Assembly: GCF_913055835.1 (NCBI RefSeq)
Contig: NZ_CAJXKQ010000034.1
Location: 1 to 50,051 of the forward strand
Source of the DNA: an uncultured Marinobacter sp.
Lineage (GTDB): Bacteria > Pseudomonadota > Gammaproteobacteria > Pseudomonadales > Oleiphilaceae
Length of the DNA stretch: 50,051 nt
Reading direction: 5' to 3'
Shown: piece by piece, positions 1-9,499 of the stretch
How the letters are laid out: each line of letters begins with the position of its first letter
How positions within the stretch are numbered: the stretch's first letter is position 1
Translations under genes and position numbers: made by a program
Notes under the pieces: generated by a model
Told to the model about the DNA's origin: nothing
What the model saw: only the letters and a program-made list of their open reading frames with translations
The model's database searches: none

Positions 1-272
1 CCCCAGTTGCGAACGGCACAGCCGGAAAACGTCACCCCCTCGGCGACAATATCCACCGCATTGCCCTGCCCGCCCGGGTCAATCACCGTCGCGGCATGGC
101 AAGACACAGACACCCCGGGTACCCGGATTGCCAGAGACGACATCTGCTCAGGGGGAAGCTCAAAGCTCACGCCCGGCTCCAGGGCATCAAGCTGTTCTTG
201 CAGGTCCGCTTGCGCGGTCAGCGATAACAGAGCGACTGTCAGGGCCACTCCATAACGCAACTGTGGATACAT
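1..272 (-). CDS. NosD-like periplasmic beta-helix protein, N-terminal part (runs off left edge)
   Basis: An ATG at 272-270 opens a frame that stays open for 90 codons to the window edge, so only the N-terminus is seen. It begins with a signal peptide (short N-region, hydrophobic residues about 8-20, cleavage probably after the AQA near residue 22). Residues 51-90 contain the pattern of a first beta-helix turn (VIDPGGQGNAVDIVAEGVTF, then a Cys and an Asn-Trp-Gly). This resembles the start of NosD/CASH-domain proteins, which help copper-site maturation of nitrous-oxide reductase. The rest lies outside, so other right-handed beta-helix proteins (carbohydrate-binding or mannuronan-epimerase-like) cannot be excluded. 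It is transcribed divergently from idh. Confidence 0.55.
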   Translation of the reverse strand, partial: MYPQLRYGVALTVALLSLTAQADLQEQLDALEPGVSFELPPEQMSSLAIRVPGVSVSCHAATVIDPGGQGNAVDIVAEGVTFSGCAVRNW

Positions 273-678
273 CAATGTCTCTCTATAAAGCGAAAAGGTT
301 GCAGAGGCCTGCACTCAAGCTTGGCGAACCAAGAGGGAAGCCCTTTCCAAAACTGTGCGGAGCCATGGATGGCGGAGCCCAAGCGCCACAGGGATGTGCC
401 GCCAGGAGCGTGTTTTGGAAGGCCTTGCCCGCCCCGCGTCACCACCGAGTCAATGTTAGAAAGTTTCGTAAATTCCCGCCATTTCATCGTCTTGTAACCG
501 AAGATCAGGCATTTTTAGTCCGTTCTTATACTAAGATCGTAACCAAAATTAACGAAAAAATGGTATCTTAGTAGGTCTATCAAAAGTTCCTAATCAGTCA
601 TTGCTCAGGTCGGACGTTCAAAAGACGCCTGACCCCGCCATGACCGTCCTGAACCCACCCATTAGCCTGAGGACGAAA
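273..678. other. Intergenic region between divergent nosD-like gene and idh
   Basis: This 406-base stretch has no convincing gene. It is more AT-rich than its surroundings from about 510 to 600. A good sigma70 -10 match on the + strand (TATACT, 527-532) lacks a clear -35 partner; from there the idh leader would be about 140 nt. A small hairpin (CTTGG-cgaa-CCAAG) lies around 321-334. No canonical TTGAT-N4-ATCAA FNR/ANR box was found. Confidence 0.4.
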
Positions 679-2922
679 ATGACATCATCCAAAGCCAAGA
701 TTGTCTACACACTGACCGACGAGGCCCCAGCCCTCGCGACACGGTCGCTTCTTCCCATCCTGGAAACTTACGCCAAGCCGGCTGGTATTGAGTTCGAAAC
801 CAGCGACATCTCTCTCGCGGCGCGTATTCTGGCGAATTTCCCGGACTTTCTGGAAGAAAATCAGCGGGTTCCGGATGCCCTGGCCGAACTGGGTGAATAC
901 ACCAAGGACCCGGACGCCAATATTATTAAACTGCCGAATATTTCTGCCTCCATCCCGCAGCTGCGCGCAGCTATCAAAGAGCTGAACGAGCAGGGCTACA
1001 AGGTGCCGGAGTACCTCGAGCACCCGAAGACCGACGAAGAGAAAGAAATCCAGTCCCGCTACGCGAAGGTTCTGGGCAGTGCCGTAAACCCGGTGCTTCG
1101 TGAAGGCAACTCCGACCGTCGCGCGCCGGCGGCCGTCAAAGCCTTTGCCCGCAAATACCCGCACACCATGGGTGAATGGAGCCCGGCCTCACGCACCCAC
1201 GTGGCCCACATGCGCGGTGGCGACTTCTACTCCAGTGAGCAGTCTGTAACCCTCGACAAGGCCACCAAAGCCAACATCGTGTTCGAGAACAAGCAGGGTA
1301 AGCAGACCGTTCTGAAATCCGACCTGCCCCTGCAGGAAGGCGAAGTGCTCGACGGCATGTTCATGAGCAAGAAGGCGCTGGTGAAGTTCTTCGAGGATGC
1401 CATCGAAGACTGCGAAAAGACCGGTGTCATGTTCTCCCTGCACGTGAAAGCCACCATGATGAAAATCTCCCACCCGATCGTGTTCGGTCACGCGGTGAAG
1501 GTTTTCTACAAGGACCTGTTCGACAAGTACGGTGAGCTGTTCGACGAGATTGGCGTGAACCCGAACAACGGCCTTTCCAGCGTGGTCGAGAAGATCAAGC
1601 AACTGCCGGAATCCAAGCAGGAACAGATCCAGGAAGACCTGCACGCCTGTTACGAGCACCGTCCGGAAATTGCCATGGTGGATTCGGTCAAGGGCATCAC
1701 CAACCTGCACGTGCCCAGTGACGTTATCGTTGATGCGTCCATGCCGGCCATGATCCGTAACTCCGGCAAGATGTGGGCCCGGGACAACAAGCTCAAGGAC
1801 ACCAAGGCGGTTATGCCGGAGTCCACCTACGCCACCATCTACCAGGAAGTGATCAACTTCTGTAAGACCCACGGCGCCTTCGATCCCACCACCATGGGTA
1901 CCGTGCCGAACGTCGGTCTGATGGCCCAGAAAGCCGAAGAGTACGGCTCCCACGACAAGACCTTTGAGATCAAGGAAGACGGTATTGTTCGCATCGTTGC
2001 CGAAGACGGCACCGTTCTGACCGAGCATAACGTCGAGAAGGGCGATATCTGGCGCGCCTGCCAGACCAAGGACCTGCCGATCCGTGACTGGGTCAAGCTG
2101 GCGGTCAATCGCGCCCGCGCCACCGGCATGCCGGCGGTGTTCTGGCTCGACGACGAGCGTGCCCACGATGCCCAGCTGATCAAGAAGGTGAACACCTACC
2201 TGAAGGATCACGATACCGAAGGCCTGGATATCCGCATCATGTCGCCGGTTCGCGCCATCCGCTGGACCATGGAACGTCTGATTCGTGGCCTGGATACCAT
2301 CTCCGTGACCGGTAACGTTCTGCGTGACTACCTCACCGACCTTTTCCCGATTCTGGAGCTGGGCACCAGCGCCAAGATGCTGTCCATCGTTCCCCTGCTC
2401 AACGGCGGTGGCCTGTACGAGACCGGTGCCGGTGGTTCCGCGCCCAAGCACGTGCAGCAGCTGATCCAGGAGAACCACCTGCGCTGGGATTCCCTGGGCG
2501 AGTTCCTGGCTACTGCGGTCTCCCTGGACGAGCTGGGCGAGAAGCAGAACAACGAGCGTGCGCGCCTGTTGGGTCAGACCCTGGACAAGGCCACCGAGCG
2601 CCTGCTGGAAAATAACCAGTCTCCGTCCCGGGTGACCGGCGAGCTGGACAACCGTGGTTCCCACTTCCATCTGGCCCGTTACTGGGCCGAAGAGCTGGCC
2701 AACCAGGACAGCGACAAGGAGCTGAAGGAGTTCTTTACCAAGCTGTCCGCACAGCTGGAAGAGAACAAGGACAAGATCCTGGAAGAGATGACTGTGGTTC
2801 AGGGCCACCCGGCGGATATCGGTGGTTACTACCACCCGCCGATGGAAAAGGTCTGCGAAGTGATGCAGCCCAGTGCCACGCTGAACAAGATCCTCGAGGA
2901 TGCCCGTGCATCCGTGAAGTAA
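679..2922 (+). CDS. idh: NADP-dependent isocitrate dehydrogenase, monomeric type
   Basis: Oxidatively decarboxylates isocitrate to 2-oxoglutarate while reducing NADP+, in the TCA cycle in the cytoplasm. The product is 747 aa, close to the usual ~740 aa of the monomeric (type II) IDH class, which is unrelated in length to the ~415-aa dimeric Icd. It is recognised by its N-terminus ([20 protein letters not shown]) and by the conserved stretches [16 protein letters not shown] and [20 protein letters not shown]. The ATG at 679 is chosen over an in-frame TTG at 601 because a GAGG Shine-Dalgarno lies 5-10 nt upstream and the family starts here. Transcribed alone, with a strong terminator 40 bases downstream. 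Confidence 0.97.
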   Translation: MTSSKAKIVYTLTDEAPALATRSLLPILETYAKPAGIEFETSDISLAARILANFPDFLEENQRVPDALAELGEYTKDPDANIIKLPNISASIPQLRAAIKELNEQGYKVPEYLEHPKTDEEKEIQSRYAKVLGSAVNPVLREGNSDRRAPAAVKAFARKYPHTMGEWSPASRTHVAHMRGGDFYSSEQSVTLDKATKANIVFENKQGKQTVLKSDLPLQEGEVLDGMFMSKKALVKFFEDAIEDCEKTGVMFSLHVKATMMKISHPIVFGHAVKVFYKDLFDKYGELFDEIGVNPNNGLSSVVEKIKQLPESKQEQIQEDLHACYEHRPEIAMVDSVKGITNLHVPSDVIVDASMPAMIRNSGKMWARDNKLKDTKAVMPESTYATIYQEVINFCKTHGAFDPTTMGTVPNVGLMAQKAEEYGSHDKTFEIKEDGIVRIVAEDGTVLTEHNVEKGDIWRACQTKDLPIRDWVKLAVNRARATGMPAVFWLDDERAHDAQLIKKVNTYLKDHDTEGLDIRIMSPVRAIRWTMERLIRGLDTISVTGNVLRDYLTDLFPILELGTSAKMLSIVPLLNGGGLYETGAGGSAPKHVQQLIQENHLRWDSLGEFLATAVSLDELGEKQNNERARLLGQTLDKATERLLENNQSPSRVTGELDNRGSHFHLARYWAEELANQDSDKELKEFFTKLSAQLEENKDKILEEMTVVQGHPADIGGYYHPPMEKVCEVMQPSATLNKILEDARASVK

Positions 2923-2934
2923 ATCAGCGTCAAA

Positions 2935-3001
2935 GCATCCGGGTCCGCCCGGATGCGATCCGAAAAAACCGGACAACCCTGGCGGGTTCTCCGGTTTTTT
3001 T
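2935..3001. terminator. Two hairpins, the second a bidirectional intrinsic terminator
   Basis: A perfect 9-bp stem with a 4-nt loop (2935-2943/2948-2956) is followed by a second hairpin with arms AAAAAACCGGA (2963-2973) and TCCGGTTTTTT (2990-3000), extended inside by AACCC/GGGTT. A-runs on one side and T-runs on the other let it stop transcription from idh (+) and from the convergent antiporter gene (-). Confidence 0.9.
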
Positions 3002-3018
3002 GCGGCTATCCCGGTCGG

Positions 3019-4212
3019 TCAGTCCTCGTCCGGTTCGTCCTGGAAGCCTTTGCCGGTCTCGCCGGCGCGCCGCAACTGGATGAGGGTAAGCGGCGGCCCC
3101 ACCAGTTCAAAGATCACGGTGGCACCAATGACCAGGGGCAGAATATAGGTCAGCTCTGGCAGCCGTTCGGTGGCCAGCAGTGCCAGGCCCAGGGCAACAC
3201 CGGCCTGGGGCATGAGGCAGGCGCCAATCCGTTTGCGGGTGTGGGGAGCGGAACCGGCCAGATAGCCGCCAAACCGCCCGCCGGCCAGTCGGCCTGCAAT
3301 CCGGGCGGCAACATAGGCGAGGCCAAGCGCGCCAAGGGTTGGCAGCATCTCCCATTCAAGCTGGTAGCCAGCCATGAAAAAGAACAGCGCCAGGAAAGGC
3401 TCGGAAATGCCTTCTATCGAGCGGAATGGGCGCACATGATGCCTTGCCCGGTTGGCGACCACGATGCCCAGAGTCATGCAGGTAAGTAGGTAGGAAAGGC
3501 CAAGAAACGACGCAATGCCGGCGGCCACGAAGACGAAACCGGCAGATTCCAGCAACATGGGCTCTCCGGGCCGCAGTCGTCCGGTGAGCCAGGCCATGGG
3601 CAATCCCAGGATAATGCCCAGCAGAACCGCCCCTCCAACATCCAGCAATCCGATCCCAAGGGTTGAAAGCCCGGTGCCGCCATTGCCCAGCAGCAATTGG
3701 GCGCCGACCAGGCAGACACTGAACAGGATCGCGCCCCAGGCGTCGTCGATGGCGACCACCTGAAACACCAGTCGAGTCAACGGACCGTTGGCACCCGCCT
3801 CTTTCAGCGTATCCAGTGTTGCTGCCGGCGCCGTTGCCGTTGCGATGGAACCAAGGAGCAGTGCAGCGGGAAGATTCCGGGTAACCAGCCAGACTGCGAC
3901 GGCAACAAACGCCGCCGTCACGAGTGTGACGGCAAGGCTTACTATCACCGCTTCCCGACCCTCTGCCAGATTCTTCACCGCCATCCGTTCACCCAGCAGG
4001 AAGCCGACCATGGCCAGGGTGAGCTGGGTAATGAAGCCGAAGTGGGCGTCGGAGCCCTGGGGCAGAAGGTCCAGCAGGTCCGGCCCGGCAAGCGCGCCAA
4101 GCAAGAGCAACAGGGTGACCCTGGGCACGTGTATGCGTTGGCCGATACCATGCGCGGCCAGCGCCAGCAGCAGGGTGCCGCCGACTAATAGCAGGTCCGT
4201 TGCGTGGTTCAA
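3019..4212 (-). CDS. Cation:proton antiporter, CPA family
   Basis: A 397-aa polytopic inner-membrane protein with about 11-12 hydrophobic segments and no cytoplasmic RCK/TrkA domain. The acidic pair of CPA2-type exchangers is visible as VVAIDDAWG (Asp156-Asp157), preceded by a helix rich in Ala/Thr/Pro (SIATATAPAATLDTL). It probably exchanges Na+ or K+ for H+. The start is TTG at 4212-4210, supported by a well placed AGGAG (4219-4223) lying within the 3' end of the upstream ybaK-like gene; only 3 bases separate the genes, so they are very likely co-transcribed and translationally coupled. The ion specificity cannot be read from sequence. Confidence 0.85.
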   Translation of the reverse strand: MNHATDLLLVGGTLLLALAAHGIGQRIHVPRVTLLLLLGALAGPDLLDLLPQGSDAHFGFITQLTLAMVGFLLGERMAVKNLAEGREAVIVSLAVTLVTAAFVAVAVWLVTRNLPAALLLGSIATATAPAATLDTLKEAGANGPLTRLVFQVVAIDDAWGAILFSVCLVGAQLLLGNGGTGLSTLGIGLLDVGGAVLLGIILGLPMAWLTGRLRPGEPMLLESAGFVFVAAGIASFLGLSYLLTCMTLGIVVANRARHHVRPFRSIEGISEPFLALFFFMAGYQLEWEMLPTLGALGLAYVAARIAGRLAGGRFGGYLAGSAPHTRKRIGACLMPQAGVALGLALLATERLPELTYILPLVIGATVIFELVGPPLTLIQLRRAGETGKGFQDEPDED

Positions 4213-4215
4213 GGC

Positions 4216-4686
4216 TTACTCCTGATGGAGGGGGACAAAACCGCCGTTCACCAGTGTTGCCAGATCCCGGGGGGCAAGCTCAATCTCCAGGCCCCGTCGC
4301 CCGGCGCTGACGTAAATGGTGTCAAAGCCCAGGGCCGAATCGTCGATAAAGGTTTTCAGCTTCTTCTTCTGCCCCAGTGGGCTTACACCGCCCAGAACAT
4401 AGCCGGTGGTGCGTTCAACCGCCTGTTTGTCGGCCATGGCCGCTTTCTTTCCGTGCGCCGCCCGGGCAATCAGTTTCATGTTGAGCATGGTGGTCACCGG
4501 CACGATACCCACCACCAGTTCCTTGCCATCGATGGCCACAACCAGCGTCTTGAACACCCGGGCCGGATCCACGCCGGTTTTCTCGGCAGCCTCCGTGCCA
4601 TAGCTTTCGCTGGCCGGATCGTGATCATACTCGTGAATTGTGTGGGGCACTGCAGCCTTGCGTGCCGCATTAATGCCAGGTGTCAT
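4216..4686 (-). CDS. ybaK: YbaK/EbsC-type aminoacyl-tRNA deacylase
   Basis: A 156-aa protein of the YbaK/ProX editing family, which hydrolyses mischarged Cys-tRNA(Pro) made by prolyl-tRNA synthetase. Typical features are the N-terminal MTPGINAARKAAVPHTIHEY, then DPARVFKTLVV, a Lys-rich KKAAMADKQAVERTTGYVLG segment, the GGVSPLGQKKKLKTFID block and a C-terminal SAGRRGLEIELAPRDL. The ATG at 4686 is preceded by GGGAG and matches the family start; the open frame extends further upstream but that extension is unlike the family. First gene of a two-gene unit with the antiporter. Confidence 0.93.
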   Translation of the reverse strand: MTPGINAARKAAVPHTIHEYDHDPASESYGTEAAEKTGVDPARVFKTLVVAIDGKELVVGIVPVTTMLNMKLIARAAHGKKAAMADKQAVERTTGYVLGGVSPLGQKKKLKTFIDDSALGFDTIYVSAGRRGLEIELAPRDLATLVNGGFVPLHQE

Positions 4687-4871
4687 GCTCAACTCCCGTA
4701 AGGCGTCCAGAGACCGGAAATTAAAGCAGCTAAGCGCCACTGCAACAACTGCCCGGAGCCATGGGGCAGAAAGCGATTTTACCGAGCATGACATTTGCCG
4801 CTCGACTTAAGGACCCGTTATGACTATTTTTCGTACATTATAAACGTCCAAACACCAACGGCTGTGTATTC

Positions 4872-6089
4872 ATGGAGCCTTCGCGGCCAGACCCTCAAGG
4901 AATGAAAACATTGGAAGATAACCGGACACCCCTGCGGCGAGCAGGCTGGGCTGCACTGGTCTATCTGATCGCTGGCTTTGCCTGGATTGCGTTTTCCGAT
5001 ACCGCCGCCGAGGCGTGGTTCCCGGACCCTCAGACCTATGCGTTGATTCAGACCTGGAAGGGCTTCCTGTTTGTCCTGACCACGGGCCTGGTGTTGTTCC
5101 TGGTGCTCTTGCGTCAGCTGACGAAGGACCGGGCCCTGCTTACCCTGCAACACAACCAGCGCCAGGCCCTGCGCAAACGGGAACGTCAGCTACAGGTTCT
5201 CATGGACAACCTCCCCGGTATGGCATACCGGTGCCGTTATGATCGGCACTGGACCATGCTGTTTGTTTCACAGGGCTGCGCCCGTCTGACCGGCTACGAG
5301 CCTGACGACCTCATCAATAACCGGGTGACCAGTTACGCCAGCTTGTTGGATGAAGAGGACAACGAACGGATCCTGCAGGAAGTACAGGCGGCTCTGGACA
5401 AGGATGAATCCTTTTCGCTGGAATACGGCCTTACCCGACAGGATGGCAGCCGGATATGGGTGTGGGAGCGTGGCCGGGGCATCGAAGAAGACGATGGCTC
5501 CGTTGTGCTTGAGGGCATCGTCCTTGATATTTCAGATCGAAAGACCCTTGAAAACGAGCTGGAAGAAATGGCCACCCGTGATCCGTTGACCGGCCTTTTC
5601 AACCGCCGGGAAATGTCCAGGGTTCTGGAGGAGGAGCTGGAACGGGCCCGCCGGTATCAGAGGCCCATGGTTGTACTCTGGATCGATTTCGATCATTTCA
5701 AGGATATAAACGACACCTTCGGTCATGCTGCCGGCGATTCGGTTCTCCGTTCTATCAGTCGCCTGTTGTTGGGCAGTGTGCGCAGTGTCGACTCCATCGG
5801 CCGGTTCGGTGGTGAGGAGTTCGTTATTGTGTTGCCGGAAATGGATCTTGGCGAAGCTCAGGAGACGGCCGAGCGGCTCCGACGCAAAGTGGCCGAAGAG
5901 CCTCAGCCGCTTGGCAATGGCGAGGTCGTGCCCCTGACCATCAGTGTCGGTGTTGCGGTGTATCCCGACCACGGGCAGACTGCCTCTGCGCTGTGTGCCG
6001 CCGCAGACAAGGCCATGTATCTGGCCAAGGACCGCGGCCGAAACTGTGTCGCCATGGCGCACCTGCACGACCCGGTCCATAATCAGTAA
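4872..6089 (+). CDS. Membrane PAS-GGDEF diguanylate cyclase
   Basis: Makes cyclic di-GMP from two GTP. Two transmembrane helices (about residues 24-41 and 64-81) are followed by a short coiled linker, a PAS domain (about 104-225, ending in a PAC-like GIVLDISDRK) and a GGDEF domain (about 230-397). The active-site signature is GGEEF (313-317), with DFDHFKDINDTFGH (272-285) for GTP and metal binding. An RxxD allosteric I-site (RSVD, 304-307) lies exactly five residues before GGEEF, so product inhibition is expected. There is no EAL domain. Neither the ATG at 4872 nor the one at 4902 has a well spaced Shine-Dalgarno, so the first ten residues are uncertain. Confidence 0.93.
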   Translation: MEPSRPDPQGMKTLEDNRTPLRRAGWAALVYLIAGFAWIAFSDTAAEAWFPDPQTYALIQTWKGFLFVLTTGLVLFLVLLRQLTKDRALLTLQHNQRQALRKRERQLQVLMDNLPGMAYRCRYDRHWTMLFVSQGCARLTGYEPDDLINNRVTSYASLLDEEDNERILQEVQAALDKDESFSLEYGLTRQDGSRIWVWERGRGIEEDDGSVVLEGIVLDISDRKTLENELEEMATRDPLTGLFNRREMSRVLEEELERARRYQRPMVVLWIDFDHFKDINDTFGHAAGDSVLRSISRLLLGSVRSVDSIGRFGGEEFVIVLPEMDLGEAQETAERLRRKVAEEPQPLGNGEVVPLTISVGVAVYPDHGQTASALCAAADKAMYLAKDRGRNCVAMAHLHDPVHNQ

Positions 6090-6215
6090 TGAGATCAGTA
6101 TTTCGGACGGGGTGGAGGCAGTGACGCCCGCCTCAATGCGGCCCGGCCAATGCGTGCCCGGTTTGTTCCATTAAAGATAGAAAAACAACAATCGTACAGA
6201 TAAAGGTTTGAACTG

Positions 6216-7502
6216 ATGAACCGACTTGCCCGCCGTGCCCTCCATAGCAGTCAGATTCCCGAGGATCTCGAATCCGTCACCTTCCGGGATGATGCCGGTG
6301 AAAGCCCTGCCGCTGCGGGCGTCAGCCAGGAAACGGTGGATGCTCTGTGGCACAGCGTCCAGAACCTGTACCGGACGGGCGTGCACCCGGGGATCCAGAT
6401 TTCCATCCGCCACAGGGGCGAGCAGGTGCTGCACCGGGCCATTGGCCATGCCAGTGGCAACGGCCCCCATGATCCGCGAGATGCAGTGAAAGTCCCGATG
6501 ACCACCGATACGCCGATCTGCTACTTCTCTGCTTCCAAGGCGGTGACTGCGTTGCTGATGCACATGCTGGCAGAGCAGGGGCTGGTAAACCTGATGGATC
6601 CGGTGTCCTACTACTGTCCGGAGTTCGGGGTAAATGGTAAGAGGACAATCACCGTTCACCAGATACTCTCACACCGGGGTGGCATTCCTGCGATTCCCCG
6701 GGAAACACCGATTGATGTGCTCTGGGACAACGACGAAATCTGGCGTCTGCTCTGCGCGGCCCGGCCGGTGGAAGTGGACGGTGCCAAGGTGGCCTATCAC
6801 GCAATCACCGGCGGTTTTGTGCTCCAGCGGGTACTGGAACGGGTGACTGGCGACACCATCGAGAACTATCTCGACAAGCATTTGCGTCGGCCAATGGGTA
6901 TGAAGTGGTTTACCTACGGTATTGCCCCGGAGCACCTGAATGATCTGGCCAGCAACTATGCCACCGGGCCAACACCCCGCTTTCCGGTGTCCTGGATCGT
7001 CAACCGGGCGCTTGGCGGCGATATCCGCACGGTTGAGCGGGTTACCAATGATCCACGGTTCCAGGAGGCGGTGATTCCGGCGGGAAACCTGTGCGGGACT
7101 GCCGAGGAAATGAGTCGTTTCTTCCAGATGATGTTGAACGGCGGACTCTGGAACGGTCGGAGAATCTGCAGTGAAATTACCATCCGCCGGGCCATCCAGC
7201 AGTTCGGTTCCCTGCAGATAGACCGCACCATGATGATACCCATGCGCTTCAGTGCGGGCATGATGCTGGGTGGCAACCCGGTGGGGCTATGGGGTCAGAA
7301 CAGCCGGTTTGCCTTTGGTCATGTTGGTCTGATTAACAAGCTGTGCTGGGCAGACGCTGCCCGTGATATTTCCGTCAGCCTGTTGAACACGGGCATCCCG
7401 ATTGTTGGCCACCATCTGCCGGCGCTGGCGAAATTCGTGTATACCGTGGGTAACCGTTTTCCGCTGATACCGGAGCACCGGCGACCACTGATCGCCGCCT
7501 GA
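6216..7502 (+). CDS. Serine hydrolase of the beta-lactamase/class C (PF00144) family
   Basis: A 428-aa protein with the three active-site elements of this family: SxxK as SASK (Ser105-Lys108), a tyrosine motif YHA (Tyr194), and a KTG-box equivalent HVG (369-371). The fold is shared by AmpC, D-alanyl-D-alanine peptidases and EstB-type esterases. No signal peptide is visible, and the N-terminus is basic and amphipathic, so the protein is probably cytoplasmic and an esterase or lactone hydrolase rather than a penicillin-recognising enzyme. Stands alone; the upstream 126 bases are AT-rich near 6170-6205 and could hold its promoter. The substrate is unknown. Confidence 0.85.
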   Translation: MNRLARRALHSSQIPEDLESVTFRDDAGESPAAAGVSQETVDALWHSVQNLYRTGVHPGIQISIRHRGEQVLHRAIGHASGNGPHDPRDAVKVPMTTDTPICYFSASKAVTALLMHMLAEQGLVNLMDPVSYYCPEFGVNGKRTITVHQILSHRGGIPAIPRETPIDVLWDNDEIWRLLCAARPVEVDGAKVAYHAITGGFVLQRVLERVTGDTIENYLDKHLRRPMGMKWFTYGIAPEHLNDLASNYATGPTPRFPVSWIVNRALGGDIRTVERVTNDPRFQEAVIPAGNLCGTAEEMSRFFQMMLNGGLWNGRRICSEITIRRAIQQFGSLQIDRTMMIPMRFSAGMMLGGNPVGLWGQNSRFAFGHVGLINKLCWADAARDISVSLLNTGIPIVGHHLPALAKFVYTVGNRFPLIPEHRRPLIAA

Positions 7503-7512
7503 GGCGTCGGTC

Positions 7513-7857
7513 CTAGAGTGTTCTGAGCTGGGCTTCCAGGATACCCAGCACTGATGACAGGATGTCCCGGAAATCTGTCAGTGTCTGGGTGCGCTGGATC
7601 ACGTCCTCGCGGTTTTCATCGAGCCGCTCCAGTTTCGGCACGACCCGGCGGATGCCTTCGGTAATCACCTCATAAGGATAATGGTGGTCCTGGACACTGA
7701 GCTTGTTTATCTCGGCCACCTCCTGGCTGAAGATGCTGATAATGTCGTACAGCATGTCCTTGTGGTGAATGCTGCTGGCTTCCCAGTAGGCGTCATCCAG
7801 CAGTTCCAGCAGCGACAGATATTCACGAAGTGTATCCGCCACGGATGTCTGGGTCAT
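7513..7857 (-). CDS. Conserved-looking hypothetical protein, 114 aa
   Basis: Not recognised. An acidic, almost entirely helical protein with no signal peptide, membrane segment or cysteine. It contains DDAYWEASSIHHKDMLYDII, which gives it a His-rich centre. The ATG at 7857 has a well placed CAGGAG. Its stop lies 10 bases from the convergent end of the serine hydrolase gene. A good -10 sequence on the minus strand (TATAGT, near 7897-7902) suggests its own promoter. Confidence 0.65.
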   Translation of the reverse strand: MTQTSVADTLREYLSLLELLDDAYWEASSIHHKDMLYDIISIFSQEVAEINKLSVQDHHYPYEVITEGIRRVVPKLERLDENREDVIQRTQTLTDFRDILSSVLGILEAQLRTL

Positions 7858-7908
7858 GGGAGCTCCTGTCGGTGCACAATGTTGTATCTACAGGGAACTA
7901 TAGCAGGG

Positions 7909-7932
7909 CTTCTGTCGTGTGGATGACAGAAG
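7909..7932. repeat. 8-bp inverted repeat in a divergent promoter region
   Basis: CTTCTGTC (7909-7916) and GACAGAAG (7925-7932) are perfect inverted arms around an 8-base centre. They lie just upstream of the TATAGT element of the 7513-7857 gene and between two divergent genes. A regulator-binding site is as likely as an RNA hairpin; no T-run follows on either strand. Confidence 0.5.
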
Positions 7933-8053
7933 GATCGGCAAGGCTCAAAATAAAAATGAAACTCTATTCATTTTAATTGCACTCTGTCGGACAGTTGTGC
8001 AGACTTGCGCGATGGGAAATGGATCTATCACGACTCAATGGACGAGAAGCCGA

Positions 8054-8305
8054 ATGGACAAGCCCACACCCCCCAGCGACCAGACCGCCTCCCGCGAGGT
8101 GAAGCTGGACCACCACGACAGCGTTCGCAACCATGTGCACCAGCAGGTGCGCTCGGAAGTTGAACGGCTTGAACGCCGCATTGAAACCCTCCGTCTTGTC
8201 AAAGCGCCTCATGCGGCCATCATGATCTCCACCTATGAACGGATGATCGACCGCAAGAAGGGTTTCCTGCAAAACTGGGATCTCAGGGACCGGGGCCCCA
8301 GCTAG
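8054..8305 (+). CDS. Small hypothetical protein, 83 aa
   Basis: Not recognised. The N-terminal third is polar and Pro/Ser-rich; residues about 25-75 form a charged amphipathic helix that probably coils (HQQVRSEVERLERRIETLR), followed by YERMIDRKKGF. No membrane segment or signal peptide. The frame is open upstream to 7919, but the ATG at 8054 gives the start of protein-like composition; it has only a weak purine-rich leader (GAGAAG). Its stop overlaps the convergent lipoprotein stop within a CTAG. Confidence 0.6.
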   Translation: MDKPTPPSDQTASREVKLDHHDSVRNHVHQQVRSEVERLERRIETLRLVKAPHAAIMISTYERMIDRKKGFLQNWDLRDRGPS

Positions 8306-9372
8306 CGTTCGGTGATGGCCACCGTTGTCCAGCTGGTAATTGCATCGGCATCTTCCTGGTAGGTGCAATTGGCCGGGTTCGGGATGGTGTCCTGGTCGTC
8401 TGTTGAGTCAGGGTCGTCTATGCGCGCCGGTTCGCCGTCGGAGGCAAAAATCCTGACCAGCTCCACGTTGTAATCCAGCTCGATTCTCAGGCAGTCGGGA
8501 TGGTTGTCTTCCCCGGTATACCCCGGATAGCGGTCGAGCTTGATGACCTCGGATTCGTCATTCTTGATAAACAGCGTGTCGGTGTTTTCGTCAATGAAAT
8601 CCTGGCGCAGTTCAATACTGCCATGGCTCCGGCTCAGGTAGTCGGCAGTGGCGAATTCGGTTGGGCTGTAGCCCAACGTCATGAAGCTGTTGGCATCAAA
8701 CCGGCTGCCTGCCAGCACGCTGACCAGTTCCGGCTGGTCCGCCTGATCCTCTTCGGCCACGCTGCGGCTGACATACTGGATGGTACGGTACACCTTGTTC
8801 TCGAGATCCGACCCTTCCGGGCCATCCGGAAGATAGCGCCAGTCCAGGGTTGGGTAGATCCAGAGCTGGTCGTTCAGCGGAAGATCGGCAATCACCGCCG
8901 ACTGGTCTGTGAACCGGATCCGGGCACCGTTACCCCGGGTGTTGTAGGTGCCCGCGGCGCCATCGGCAATTCGTTGACTGATATACCGTTTGCCTTCCTG
9001 GAAGTTGGTGACTTCGCCAGAGGCCAGCACCTGATTCATCAGGTCCAGCGGATTGCGAACGCTGTCATAACTGGTCCCCATGTCCGTTGGCGTGGCACGG
9101 GTGAAAATCTCGATGTGGCTGCGTATTTCGCCGGTGGTTGCCAGGTCGTCGGGGTCGTCTGCCGCGGGCTGGATGCCCCGGTAAAAATCCCAGAAACGGG
9201 TGTTGCCGAGATTGTCCGGGGCCACCTCGGTGTTTTCCAGATTGAAGCTCGAGAAAGTCAGATCCACATTGGTGGCGGGATTGAACGCCGAAGGGCCGGT
9301 GTCCTCAAGCCCGCAGCCGCTCAGGGCAAGCGTGGTCACGGAAACAGCAGCGAAAATGCAGGAATGTCTCAT
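8302..9372 (-). CDS. Predicted lipoprotein of unknown function
   Basis: A 356-aa protein with a lipoprotein signal peptide: hydrophobic residues 5-16, then the lipobox LSGC with Cys20. The mature part is strongly acidic (many Asp and Asn, e.g. DDPDSTDDQDT near the C-terminus), which is common in marine or halotolerant bacteria. No domain recognised; alternating short hydrophobic stretches suggest a beta-rich fold. The residue after Cys20 is Gly, not Asp, so outer-membrane sorting is expected. The gene is divergent from the hybrid kinase gene and its stop overlaps that of the small + strand gene (CTAG, 8302-8305). Confidence 0.75.
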   Translation of the reverse strand: MRHSCIFAAVSVTTLALSGCGLEDTGPSAFNPATNVDLTFSSFNLENTEVAPDNLGNTRFWDFYRGIQPAADDPDDLATTGEIRSHIEIFTRATPTDMGTSYDSVRNPLDLMNQVLASGEVTNFQEGKRYISQRIADGAAGTYNTRGNGARIRFTDQSAVIADLPLNDQLWIYPTLDWRYLPDGPEGSDLENKVYRTIQYVSRSVAEEDQADQPELVSVLAGSRFDANSFMTLGYSPTEFATADYLSRSHGSIELRQDFIDENTDTLFIKNDESEVIKLDRYPGYTGEDNHPDCLRIELDYNVELVRIFASDGEPARIDDPDSTDDQDTIPNPANCTYQEDADAITSWTTVAITER

Positions 9373-9499
9373 TTCAGAAGGCCCCGGGATGCGAAAAACG
9401 GTGTAAACGGCTAAAGTGAGTCACCAGGACGATATAGCCCCGGTGCGGGTACTGACAGTAAAACAAAAAACAGGTATCTACCCTCGCGGAGATCACATT

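Noticed and set aside
272..487. 71-codon minus-strand frame whose stop overlaps the nosD-like start (TGATG)
   Set aside because: Protein composition is not convincing, there is no recognisable domain or Shine-Dalgarno, and it covers AT-poor leader DNA; chance overlap is more likely.
1189..2976. Long minus-strand open frame opposite idh (595 codons)
   Set aside because: It mirrors the codon pattern of idh; the + strand protein is a clear family member.
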